A model generated the notes under the pieces. It did no database searches and was not told the DNA's origin. It saw only the letters and a program-made list of their open reading frames with translations. From the NCBI GenBank assembly GCA_045631845.1, contig JAZQVM010000072.1, forward strand, positions 1-39,021: 39,021 bases of DNA. The letters run 5' to 3'. Every line of letters begins with the position of its first letter. Position 1 is the stretch's first letter. A program made the translations under genes and the position numbers. This DNA comes from CAKSHC01 sp045631845. Lineage in GTDB: Bacteria > Bacillota > Clostridia > Oscillospirales > UMGS1783. Of the stretch, positions 7,019-14,715 are shown piece by piece.

Positions 7019-7761
7019 TGGAAGAAATTTTACGCATCGAGCATCTGTCCAAATCCTTCGGCACCCATGAGGTATTGCAGGATATTGACTTTGCGGTAAG
7101 AAAAGGCGATGTGACCAGCATCATCGGCGCGTCCGGTTCGGGCAAATCGACCCTGCTTCGTTGCATCAACATGCTGGAAACCCCTACGTCTGGTGATATC
7201 TTTTATCACGGCGAGAATATCAAGACCATCAAGGGCGGCGTGACCGGCTATCGCGCCCGCGTCGGCATGGTCTTTCAGCAGTTTAATCTGTTTAATAATA
7301 TGACGGTGCTCCAAAACTGCGTCATCGGCCAGACCTCGGTACTCGGCCGCAAGAAAAAAGAGGCGCAGGAGCGCGCCCTGTTCTACCTCGAAAAGGTGGG
7401 CATGCTCCCTTATGTCAAGGCAAGACCGGCTCAGATCTCGGGCGGTCAGAAACAGCGCGTGGCCATCGCCCGTGCCCTGGCCATGGAGCCCGAAGTCCTG
7501 CTCTTTGATGAGCCCACGAGTGCGCTCGACCCGGAAATGGTGGGCGAAGTGCTCGACGTTATGAAAAATCTCGCCAAGGACGGCATGACCATGCTGGTCG
7601 TGACCCACGAGATGGCCTTTGCCCGCGACGTGTCGAGCCACGTGGTGTATATGCATAACGGCGTCATTCACGAGCAGGGCGCACCCGCCGAGATTTTCGG
7701 CAACCCGCAAAAGCAGGAAACCAAGGACTTCCTCTCCCGCTTCCTCGGCACAACGGTATGA
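7015..7761 (+). CDS. Amino-acid ABC transporter ATP-binding protein (GlnQ type)
   Basis: This 248-residue ATPase has Walker A GASGSGKST (38-46), a Q loop in VFQQFNLF, the ABC signature ISGGQKQRVAIARAL, Walker B VLLFDEPTSALDPE and the switch His in VVTHEM. The family's usual length is 240-250. Two in-frame ATGs (7015, 7018) both overlap the permease stop, so the genes are translationally coupled; 7015 is chosen but 7018 is equally plausible. It powers uptake through the preceding permease. Confidence 0.94.
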   Translation: MMEEILRIEHLSKSFGTHEVLQDIDFAVRKGDVTSIIGASGSGKSTLLRCINMLETPTSGDIFYHGENIKTIKGGVTGYRARVGMVFQQFNLFNNMTVLQNCVIGQTSVLGRKKKEAQERALFYLEKVGMLPYVKARPAQISGGQKQRVAIARALAMEPEVLLFDEPTSALDPEMVGEVLDVMKNLAKDGMTMLVVTHEMAFARDVSSHVVYMHNGVIHEQGAPAEIFGNPQKQETKDFLSRFLGTTV

Positions 7762-8162
7762 GTCGGCGATTAAAGGAAATTCTTTCCTATCTCTTTTGGG
7801 GCGTGCTGACTACGCTGGTCAGTTGGCTGACCTACAGCCTGTTTGTTTGGCTGACGGGTCATATAGCGCTGGCCAACGCCCTGTCTTGGCTTTGTGCTGT
7901 CGCCTTTGCCTTTGTCACCAACAAACTTTGGGTCTTTCATAGTAAGGACTGGAGCGGCAAAACGGTATGGGCAGAGGGTCTTAAGTTCCTGTCGGCACGG
8001 CTGGTTACGGGCGTGCTGGAATTGGTAGGCGTGCCTTTGGTTGCCGCCTGGGGCGGGGAACCGATCCTCGGCATAGAGGGACTGGGTGCCAAGGCGATTG
8101 TGACCGTGGTTGTGATCATACTCAATTATGTATTTTCCAAACTCATCATATTCAAAAAATGA
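7758..8162 (+). CDS. GtrA-like membrane protein
   Basis: This 134-residue protein has four hydrophobic helices (about 8-31, 37-57, 75-97, 107-129). It has the GtrA-family features GVLTTLVSWLTYSLF, AFVTNKLWVF after helix 2 and a C-terminal NYVFSKLIIFKK. GtrA proteins are thought to help flip lipid-linked sugars in cell-wall glycosylation. Its start overlaps the ATPase stop by 4 bases (ATGA), so it is in the lysine-regulated operon even though its usual role is unrelated to amino-acid import. The operon ends just after it at a strong terminator. Confidence 0.88.
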   Translation: MSRRLKEILSYLFWGVLTTLVSWLTYSLFVWLTGHIALANALSWLCAVAFAFVTNKLWVFHSKDWSGKTVWAEGLKFLSARLVTGVLELVGVPLVAAWGGEPILGIEGLGAKAIVTVVVIILNYVFSKLIIFKK

Positions 8163-8183
8163 GAGCTTCGGCTCTCATTTTTT
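8154..8183 (+). terminator. Terminator after the gtrA-like gene
   Basis: GAGAGC, TTCG tetraloop, GCTCTC, flanked by A and T runs (AAAAAAT before, ATTTTTT after). It overlaps the stop codon and may act on both strands. Confidence 0.9.
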
Positions 8184-8201
8184 AGTGCCCTTTTTTAAAT
8201 T

Positions 8202-8296
8202 CATAACCTCTCTATCCCCCTCTGACGAGGGGGATGTCGGCGAAGCCGACAGGGGGAGAGATCGGTACTTGCCGAGTCCTATTCGTTCTTTCCTAT
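8202..8296 (+). repeat. Dispersed palindromic repeat, 5'-half unit
   Basis: This carries the first half of the repeat seen in full at 8297-8449 (stems CCCCCTC/GAGGGGG and GTCGGC/GCCGAC, then a purine-rich AGGGGGAGAGA). It lacks the second half. The start of the next unit follows immediately, making a tandem pair. Confidence 0.88.
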
Positions 8297-8449
8297 CATA
8301 ACCTCTCTATCCCCCTCTGACGAGGGGGATGTCGGCGAAGCCGACAGGGGGAGAGACCGACACCTGCCGAGTTCCTTTCTCTCCCTCCGTCAAGGCGTTC
8401 CGCCTTGCCACCTCCCTCGTCAGAGGGAGGTAAAGCGGTTAGGGTTTGA
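8297..8449 (+). repeat. Dispersed palindromic repeat, short form
   Basis: A complete unit without the roughly 60-base insert: CCCCCTC/GAGGGGG, GTCGGC/GCCGAC, then AAGGCG/CGCCTT and CCTCCCTC/GAGGGAGG stems. The two halves mirror one another as imperfect inverted repeats. No gene lies between 8184 and 8580. Confidence 0.9.
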
Positions 8450-8471
8450 ATGTGGGAAGCTTTCAAAAATT

Positions 8472-8492
8472 TTGTGCATAAATCGTGCACAA
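8472..8492. promoter_or_regulatory. Inverted repeat upstream of the opp promoter
   Basis: TTGTGCA, 7-base spacer, TGCACAA lies 15 bases upstream of the probable -35 element. Its size fits a dimeric regulator's operator; the regulator is unknown. Confidence 0.45.
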
Positions 8493-8506
8493 TTGTATTT
8501 TTATGC

Positions 8507-8535
8507 TTGCCATTTGCAAAAAAATGTGGTAGTAT
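8507..8535 (+). promoter_or_regulatory. Probable promoter of the opp operon
   Basis: TTGCCA (8507-8512), 17-base spacer, TAGTAT (8530-8535); an overlapping TATAGT at 8533 is an alternative -10. It sits 46 bases before oppB. Confidence 0.5.
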
Positions 8536-8580
8536 AGTCTAAAGTGCGTGTACTACACCCACGAATATGATACATAGGAG

Positions 8581-9516
8581 ATGAACGCATTGGATTCCAA
8601 ACTGGCGCTGTATATCGTCAAGCGAGTTTTGCTTGCCATATTTACGATATTTCTCGTCATAACCATTACCTTCTTTGCCATGAAAGCCATCCCCGGCGGT
8701 CCCTTCCTCTCGGAGAAAGCGGCCACCCCCGCCGTCACGGCACAGCTCGAAGCCAAATACGGCTTGGATAAGCCTCTCATGGAGCAGTATGTTACCTATT
8801 TAAATGATGTACTGCATTTCGATTTCGGTCCCTCGATCAAGAACCGCGGCCGCACCGTCACCGATCTGATGATGGAAGGCTTCCAAACTTCGGGTAAACT
8901 GGGCATCATCGCCGCCTGCGTCGCCATCGCTTTGGGGCTGACGATGGGCGCCCTCGCCGCCGTTTTCCACGATAAATGGATCGATAAGCTGATCATGGTG
9001 CTCTCCACCGCATCGGTGGCTATGCCCTCATTCGTTATCGCTACGATACTGCTATTGCTGTTCTGCGTGGCTCTGCCCATCTTCCCGTCCAACGGTTCTA
9101 CCGGCGCGGGTCTGGTACTGCCCGTGGTGGCTTTGGCCATGTATCCTACCGCCTATATCACCAGACTTACCCGTTCGTCCATGCTCGATGTCATGGGACA
9201 GGACTATATCCGCACCGCCCGTGCCAAGGGCGTGTCGGCTCCCAAGGTCATCTTCAAGCACTCGCTGAAAAACTCGGTCACGCCGGTCATTACCTATGTC
9301 GGTCCGATGATCGCTTTTATCCTTACAGGTTCGCTGGTCGTTGAGCAGATCTTTGCCGTGCCCGGTATCGGCAAATACTTCTTCTCCTCCATCATCAACC
9401 GTGACTATCCCATGGTCATGGGCACCACCATCTTCCTGGCCACCATCATGGTCATTATGAACCTGCTGTCCGATATCGCCTATAAGATCTTCGACCCTCG
9501 TGTCGACTTGTCGTAA
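8581..9516 (+). CDS. oppB: Oligopeptide ABC transporter permease OppB
   Basis: This protein of up to 311 residues has six hydrophobic helices. It has the family's N-terminal YIVKRVLLAIFTIFLV, the PGGPF segment, an extracellular loop with YGLDKPLMEQYVTYL and the cytoplasmic EAA loop YIRTARAKGVSAPKVIFKHS that contacts the ATPase. The ATG at 8581 touches its SD (AGGAG at 8576-8580) with no spacer, whereas a TTG at 8590 in the same frame has a normal 9-base spacing. The real start is therefore probably TTG 8590 (protein beginning at Asp5). OppB pairs with OppC encoded 15 bases downstream to form the peptide channel. Confidence 0.93.
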   Translation: MNALDSKLALYIVKRVLLAIFTIFLVITITFFAMKAIPGGPFLSEKAATPAVTAQLEAKYGLDKPLMEQYVTYLNDVLHFDFGPSIKNRGRTVTDLMMEGFQTSGKLGIIAACVAIALGLTMGALAAVFHDKWIDKLIMVLSTASVAMPSFVIATILLLLFCVALPIFPSNGSTGAGLVLPVVALAMYPTAYITRLTRSSMLDVMGQDYIRTARAKGVSAPKVIFKHSLKNSVTPVITYVGPMIAFILTGSLVVEQIFAVPGIGKYFFSSIINRDYPMVMGTTIFLATIMVIMNLLSDIAYKIFDPRVDLS

Positions 9517-9531
9517 AGGAGGAAAAAGAAC

Positions 9532-10602
9532 ATGGAACCAAAGAAAAACTTTTTCTCCTCTCAGGTCGATTTAGAGGCCGCCTTCGGGCGTGCCAGCGAC
9601 GAGGAGAAGAGCCTGCAGGCCCGTATGCGCCCCTCTACCACCTTCTTTAAGGACGGTATGCGCAGACTTCGTAAAAACTGGATCGCCATGACCTGCCTTT
9701 GCATCGTCTTGGCCATCGTCTTGATCGTCTTTATCGTCCCCGCTTTCTATCCCTATTCCTATGAACAGCAACTGGGTATCACCCCCGGTCAGCCGGTCGA
9801 TCCCAGTTACAATAATCTGGAGCCCTTCGAGTATGGCTCTACCGAACTGACCCGTATCGAAGCGGGCGAAAAGATCTTCCCGCATATCATGGGTACCGAT
9901 GCCATGGGGCGTGACTATGCCATCCGTGTCATCTACGGCGCTCGGGTATCGCTCTTGGTCGGCTTCTTCGCCTCGATCATCGTGCTCATCATCGGCGCGA
10001 CCTACGGCTCGATTTCGGGCTACTACGGCGGCAAGGTCGATATGATCATGATGCGCTTTGTCGATATCATCTATTCCTTGCCCGACCTGCTGATGATTAT
10101 TCTGCTTTCTACTGTACTTAACCAAACGCTCAAACCCTTTATCGATTCGGTGCCCTTCCTGTCTAAACTGGGTACGGGCATGATTTCCATCTTCATCGTC
10201 TTCGCCCTGCTTTACTGGGTATCGATGGCAAGATTGGTGCGCGGTCAGATCCTCTCGATTAAGCAGATGGACTATGTGCTGGCCGCCAAATCGACCGGCG
10301 CTAAGGGCGGTCATATCATTAAAAAGCATATGTTGCCCAACTGCATTTCGGTTATTATTATCTCCACCGCCCTGCAGATCCCCTCGGCCATCTTTACCGA
10401 GAGTTATCTGTCCTTCTTGGGTCTGGGCGTGTCCAAGCCCATGCCGTCCTTGGGTTCGCTGGCGTCTCAGGCGCTCGACGGCGTGCGCTCCTATCCCCAT
10501 CGTCTGATCATTCCGGCCGTGGCCATCTGCCTGATCGTCCTGTCCCTCAACCTGTTGGGCGACGGTCTGCGCGATGCTTTCGACCCCAAACTGAAGAAAT
10601 AA
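9532..10602 (+). CDS. oppC: Oligopeptide ABC transporter permease OppC
   Basis: This 356-residue permease starts behind AAAGGAGG. A cytoplasmic N-terminal extension (about 1-45) precedes the first helix. Conserved features are MGTDAMGRDYAIRVIYGARVSLLVG (split across about 122-146), the EAA loop YVLAAKSTGAKGGHIIKKHM and the C-terminal NLLGDGLRDAFDPKL. A long external loop after helix 1 (about residues 72-120) is as in other peptide permeases. It forms a heterodimer with OppB. The next gene starts 12 bases later. Confidence 0.94.
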   Translation: MEPKKNFFSSQVDLEAAFGRASDEEKSLQARMRPSTTFFKDGMRRLRKNWIAMTCLCIVLAIVLIVFIVPAFYPYSYEQQLGITPGQPVDPSYNNLEPFEYGSTELTRIEAGEKIFPHIMGTDAMGRDYAIRVIYGARVSLLVGFFASIIVLIIGATYGSISGYYGGKVDMIMMRFVDIIYSLPDLLMIILLSTVLNQTLKPFIDSVPFLSKLGTGMISIFIVFALLYWVSMARLVRGQILSIKQMDYVLAAKSTGAKGGHIIKKHMLPNCISVIIISTALQIPSAIFTESYLSFLGLGVSKPMPSLGSLASQALDGVRSYPHRLIIPAVAICLIVLSLNLLGDGLRDAFDPKLKK

Positions 10603-10614
10603 GGAGGGTTAATC

Positions 10615-11637
10615 ATGTCATTATTAGAAGTAAAAGACCTGCATACCTCCTTCTTCACCCCCGCCGGCGAGGTCAAGGCCGTCAACGGCGTGTCCTTCTT
10701 CCTGGATGAAGGTAAGGTGCTGGGCATCGTGGGTGAGTCCGGTTCGGGTAAGTCGGTCACTGCCTATTCCATTTTGCAAATTCTGTCCAACCCCGGCCGT
10801 ATCGTTTCCGGCTCGGTCAAGTACCGCGGTCAGGAACTGGTCGGCGCCGATAAAAAAGAGATGGCCAAGATCCGTGGAAATAAGATTTCGATCATTTTCC
10901 AAGACCCCATGACCTCTCTCAACCCGGTATTTACCATCGGCAACCAGCTCATGGAAGCCATCATGCTCCATACCGATCGCAACAAGGAGCAGGCCCGTGA
11001 GCGTGCCATTGAAATGATCCGCCTTGTCGGCATTACCGAGCCCGAAAAGCGCATCAAGCAGTACCCGCACGAGCTGTCGGGCGGTATGCGCCAGCGTGTC
11101 ATGATCGCCATGGCTCTGGCCTGCGAACCCGATATCCTGATTGCCGACGAGCCTACTACCGCGCTCGACGTTACCATTCAGGCTCAGATTCTCGACCTGA
11201 TCAAGGATCTGCAAAAGCAGCTGGGTATGTCGGTTATCCTGATTACTCATGACCTTGGCGTTGTCGCCGAAATGTGCGACGAGGTAATCGTCATGTACGC
11301 GGGTGAAATCTGCGAACACGGCACGGCCGACGAGATTTTCTACAACCCCAAGCATGAATATACCAAGGGTCTGATGCGCTCGATTCCTACCGTGAGCGAT
11401 GACGACCGTAGACTGGAGCCCATCGGCGGCACCCCTGTTGACCTGCTCAACATGCCCGATGGCTGCCCCTTCTCCCCCCGTTGCGATGCGGCCATGAAAA
11501 TTTGTCTGACCTGCAAAGCCAAAGAACTCAAACTTAACGACGATCACGGCGCCGCCTGCTGGTACAATATCAAGGATGCCATTGCGGAAGGTCGCTTAAC
11601 CAAAGAAGAAGTAGAGGAGATGTATAAAAATGAGTGA
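10615..11637 (+). CDS. oppD: Oligopeptide ABC transporter ATPase OppD
   Basis: This 340-residue ATPase has Walker A GESGSGKS (40-47), signature LSGGMRQRVMIAMAL, Walker B ILIADEPTTALDVT and switch ITHD. After the ABC fold comes the OppD/OppF C-terminal region with Cys-rich CPFSPRCDAAMKICLTC, which in this family can hold an iron-sulphur cluster. A strong SD (AAGGAGG) precedes it. The last 8 bases overlap oppF, so translation is coupled. It works as one half of the OppDF ATPase pair. Confidence 0.94.
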   Translation: MSLLEVKDLHTSFFTPAGEVKAVNGVSFFLDEGKVLGIVGESGSGKSVTAYSILQILSNPGRIVSGSVKYRGQELVGADKKEMAKIRGNKISIIFQDPMTSLNPVFTIGNQLMEAIMLHTDRNKEQARERAIEMIRLVGITEPEKRIKQYPHELSGGMRQRVMIAMALACEPDILIADEPTTALDVTIQAQILDLIKDLQKQLGMSVILITHDLGVVAEMCDEVIVMYAGEICEHGTADEIFYNPKHEYTKGLMRSIPTVSDDDRRLEPIGGTPVDLLNMPDGCPFSPRCDAAMKICLTCKAKELKLNDDHGAACWYNIKDAIAEGRLTKEEVEEMYKNE

Positions 11638-12598
11638 AAATAAAAATCTTCTCGAAGTTAAGGGCTTAAAACAGTATTTCAAGATCCCCAACGGCTTTCT
11701 TCGTTCGCTAACCTTGAAGGCCGTCGATGATGTGTCTTTCACCATCAAAGAGGGTGAAACCTTAGGTTTGGTCGGTGAATCGGGCTGCGGTAAAACCACC
11801 GTCGGCCGCTCCATCCTGCACCTGTATCAGCCCACCGCCGGCGAGGTTATTTTCGACGGCAAACCCATCAAGACCGGTAAAGACATCAGCGAGTTCCGCC
11901 GTCAGGCGCAGATGGTCTTTCAGGATCCCTATTCCTCGCTCGACCCTCGTATGACCGTGTCGGACATCATCGGTGAACCCTTGGATGTGCACAAACTCTA
12001 TGCCACCAAAAAGGAAAGAGAAGAAAAGATTAAATATCTGATGGACTTGGTCGGCCTCTCCAGCGAGCACGCCAGCCGTTACGCCCACGAATTCTCGGGC
12101 GGTCAGCGCCAGAGAATCGGTATTGCCCGTGCCTTGGCGGTAGATCCGAAGTTCATCATTTGCGACGAGCCGGTGTCGGCGCTCGACGTGTCGATTCAGG
12201 CGCAGGTTATCAATATGTTTGAGGACTTGCAGAAGAAACTGGGCCTTACCTATCTGTTCATCGCCCACGATCTGCTGGTTGTCAAGCATATCTCCACCCG
12301 CATCGCCGTAATGTATTTAGGAAAGCTGGTTGAGATCGGCCCTGCCAATGAGCTATATCACAACCCCAAGCATCCTTACACCATTTCTCTGCTCTCCGCC
12401 GTGCCGGTGCCCGATCCTGCGATCGCCCGTGCCAACCAGCGCATCCTGCTGGAAGGGGACGTTCCCAGTCCCTTGCACATGCCTTCGGGTTGCCCGTTCC
12501 GCACCCGTTGCCCGAGAGCGACGGCCGCCTGTGCTGAGAGCATGCCGCCTCTGCGTGAGGTGGAGGAAGGCCGTTTCGTGGCCTGCCACAATCTGTAA
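11630..12598 (+). CDS. oppF: Oligopeptide ABC transporter ATPase OppF
   Basis: This 322-residue ATPase has Walker A GESGCGKT (49-56), signature FSGGQRQRIGIARAL, Walker B FIICDEPVSALDVS and switch IAHD. The C-terminus again has the peptide-transporter extension with CPFRTRCPRATAAC. It starts inside the end of oppD and is the partner of OppD. Between its stop and oppA a small hairpin (AGCGG/CCGCT, 12602-12616) could set the higher expression of the binding protein by RNA processing or partial termination; that is inference. Confidence 0.94.
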   Translation: MSENKNLLEVKGLKQYFKIPNGFLRSLTLKAVDDVSFTIKEGETLGLVGESGCGKTTVGRSILHLYQPTAGEVIFDGKPIKTGKDISEFRRQAQMVFQDPYSSLDPRMTVSDIIGEPLDVHKLYATKKEREEKIKYLMDLVGLSSEHASRYAHEFSGGQRQRIGIARALAVDPKFIICDEPVSALDVSIQAQVINMFEDLQKKLGLTYLFIAHDLLVVKHISTRIAVMYLGKLVEIGPANELYHNPKHPYTISLLSAVPVPDPAIARANQRILLEGDVPSPLHMPSGCPFRTRCPRATAACAESMPPLREVEEGRFVACHNL

Positions 12599-12647
12599 TT
12601 AAGCGGAAAACCCGCTAATTAAAAAATTTTTTAGGAGGAAAACCCCA

Positions 12648-14402
12648 ATGAAAAAGATCCTTGCTGTGGTTCTCGCCGTTGTTATGCTGGTTTCTCTGGC
12701 TGCTTGCGGCGGATCCAAAAAGCCCGAGTTCATGACTCTGAACGTCGGCGCTTATCCCGACACCGTGGATCCCGCTCTCAACTCGGCTGTTGATGGTGCT
12801 ACCTACATCATCCACGTATTTGCCGGTCTGGTTGGTTATGAGCAGGATGCCGATGGCAAACTGGTTCTGAAGGCTGAAATGGCTAAGGAACTGCCTGCCC
12901 CCGTTAAGAACGATGATGGCACCGTTTCTTACACCTTCGTTCTGCGCGACGATCTCAAGTGGAGCGATGGCTCGGCTCTGACTGCCGAAGACTTCGTTTA
13001 CGCTTGGAACCGTGCCGCTAATCCGGCTACTGGCTCTGACTACGGCTACATGTTCGAAGTCATCGACGGTTATGCTGAGATGAACGAGATGGACGACGAT
13101 GGCAATCTGGTTAACCCCGATGCCAAGCTCAACGTTACTGCTTCTGAAGACGGCAAGTCGCTGACTGTCGTTCTGCCCGTGGATGTTCCGTACTTCCATG
13201 AGCTGTGCGCTTTCCCGACCTACATGCCCGTTAAGAAGGACATCATCGATGCCAACGGCGAAGCCTGGGCTACCAAGGCTGAAACCTACATCGGCAACGG
13301 TCCCTACAAGGTAACCGAGTTCACCCAGACTCAGATGACTCTGGAGAAGAACGAGTACTTCTACAATGCTGAAGCTGTTAAGTCCGACAAGATCGTCTTC
13401 GCCTTCAACGACGATGACTCTTCGTTGCTGACCAACTATCAGAACGGTTCTTACCTGTTCATCGATTCCGTCCCGAACGACGAAATCCAGTCCCTGTCCG
13501 GCCAGAAGGACTTCTTCGTAGAAGGCCAGCTGGGTACTTATTACGTTTCCTTCAACGTCAACGATGAGGCCCTCAAGGACTTCACCGAGGCTGAAAAGGC
13601 TGACATCCGTAAGGCTCTCGGTCTGATGATCGACCGTAACTATGTCTGCGAAGAGATCGGTCAGGCAGGTCAGGTTCCTGCTGCCGGCTTCGTTGCCATG
13701 GGTCTGACTGAGCCCGACGGCAAAGAGTTCATCGAGAAGAACGGCCCCAACGGCGACGGTGCGGGCTACTACTCGGTAGCTAAGGAAGACTACACCAAGA
13801 ACTGCGACGAAGCTATGGCTCTGCCCAAGGGCGTTGCCGAGTCGAGCGGTAAGTACACCGTTGGCGAAGACAACAAGCTGGTTGGCTTCCCCAAACTGAT
13901 CTACCTCACCAACGAAGGTTCCGGCCACGAAGCCATCGCTGAGTATCTGCAGCAGGCTTGGGGCGTATACGGCATCGAGATCGAGATCCAGGTTCAGGAG
14001 TGGGCTACCTTCCTGAATACCCGTAAAGAAGGCAACTACTCCGTTGCCCGTAACGGCTGGTTGGGCGACTACAACGATCCCATCTCCTTCCTCGATATGT
14101 GGTACAGTACCTCCGGTAACAACGACTGCCAGTTCGGCCGCGGCGCTCATGCTTCCTATGCCGGCTATGGCGACAAGACCTGGGCTGAGTCCTACGACAA
14201 GATCATCGCTGAGGTTAAGACCTCTACCGATGCCGAGAAGCGTTTCGAGCTCATGCACGACGCTGAGGATATCCTCATGGAGACCGGCGCTATTTGCCCG
14301 ATCTACTACTACACCGATATCTTTATGTGCAACGAGATGATCGACGGCTTCTTCGCTTCTCCTCTGGGCTACAAGTACTTCATGTATGCCTCGATCAAGT
14401 AA
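12648..14402 (+). CDS. oppA: Oligopeptide-binding lipoprotein OppA
   Basis: This 584-residue family-5 solute-binding protein has an N-terminal signal peptide with lipobox LAAC and lipidated Cys20. Family landmarks include YPDTVDPALNSAVDGA, LKAEMAKELP, the TYTFVLRDDLKWSDG-like region (YTFVLRDDLKWSDGSALTAE), YIGNGPYKV, NVNDEALKD and RNGWLGDYNDP. It binds peptides outside the membrane and delivers them to OppBC. The codons used (many GCT, GTT, CTG, GGT) differ from neighbours and suggest high expression. Its strong SD (AGGAGG) and own spacer of 49 bases after oppF fit this. A copy of its last 62 bases lies downstream (14473-14536). Confidence 0.95.
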   Translation: MKKILAVVLAVVMLVSLAACGGSKKPEFMTLNVGAYPDTVDPALNSAVDGATYIIHVFAGLVGYEQDADGKLVLKAEMAKELPAPVKNDDGTVSYTFVLRDDLKWSDGSALTAEDFVYAWNRAANPATGSDYGYMFEVIDGYAEMNEMDDDGNLVNPDAKLNVTASEDGKSLTVVLPVDVPYFHELCAFPTYMPVKKDIIDANGEAWATKAETYIGNGPYKVTEFTQTQMTLEKNEYFYNAEAVKSDKIVFAFNDDDSSLLTNYQNGSYLFIDSVPNDEIQSLSGQKDFFVEGQLGTYYVSFNVNDEALKDFTEAEKADIRKALGLMIDRNYVCEEIGQAGQVPAAGFVAMGLTEPDGKEFIEKNGPNGDGAGYYSVAKEDYTKNCDEAMALPKGVAESSGKYTVGEDNKLVGFPKLIYLTNEGSGHEAIAEYLQQAWGVYGIEIEIQVQEWATFLNTRKEGNYSVARNGWLGDYNDPISFLDMWYSTSGNNDCQFGRGAHASYAGYGDKTWAESYDKIIAEVKTSTDAEKRFELMHDAEDILMETGAICPIYYYTDIFMCNEMIDGFFASPLGYKYFMYASIK

Positions 14403-14416
14403 TTGATGCAAAAAGG

Positions 14417-14446
14417 GAGAGTCACCGCAAGGTGACTCTCTTTTTT
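14417..14446 (+). terminator. Terminator of the opp operon (first)
   Basis: 10-bp stem GAGAGTCACC / GGTGACTCTC with GCAA loop followed by TTTTTT, 15 bases after oppA. Confidence 0.93.
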
Positions 14447-14472
14447 GCATATCTGACTCAAGCGAAGACGTC

Positions 14473-14536
14473 GATCGACGGCTTCTTCGCTTCTCCTCTG
14501 GGCTACAAGTACTTCATGTATGCTTCCATTAAGTAA
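14473..14536 (+). pseudogene. 3'-end remnant of a second oppA copy
   Basis: These 64 bases repeat oppA 14339-14402 including the stop codon, with only three differences, all synonymous (Ala GCC/GCT, Ser TCG/TCC, Ile ATC/ATT). It would encode IDGFFASPLGYKYFMYASIK and has no start or SD of its own. It lies between two unrelated terminators, as if a former second oppA with its own terminator had lost nearly all its coding sequence. Confidence 0.88.
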
Positions 14537-14556
14537 TTATTGCTTAATATAAGGGA

Positions 14557-14583
14557 AAAGGACTCCTTCGGGAGTCCTTTTTT
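14557..14583 (+). terminator. Second terminator, after the oppA remnant
   Basis: AAAGGACTCC, TTCG loop, GGAGTCCTTT followed by TTT. It differs in sequence from the terminator at 14417. Confidence 0.92.
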
Positions 14584-14663
14584 CATGGAGTTTACGCCAA
14601 AGCGCGAAGAAACAGGAAGCGAGGGCGTGTAAGAGAAATCAGAGATAGAATGCAGGGAATCTC

Positions 14664-14692
14664 TTGCTATTACAGGAAAATCATGGTACAAT
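14664..14692 (+). promoter_or_regulatory. Promoter of the SDR gene
   Basis: TTGCTA (14664-14669), 17-base spacer, TACAAT (14687-14692), 24 bases before the ATG. The -10 region and leader (14682-14703) are identical to 37627-37648 upstream of the SGNH lipoprotein gene. Confidence 0.7.
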
Positions 14693-14715
14693 AAAAGAAA
14701 AAAAGGAGAACAAAC

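Noticed and set aside
12602..12616. Terminator between oppF and oppA
   Set aside because: The stem AGCGG/CCGCT is only 5 bp and the T run is delayed. It may affect mRNA processing but is not a clear terminator.
12615..14450. 611-codon open frame antisense to oppA
   Set aside because: It lies wholly across oppA, which has clear motifs, a lipobox and an SD. The opposite frame is open only because of codon bias, and its translation has no domain pattern.
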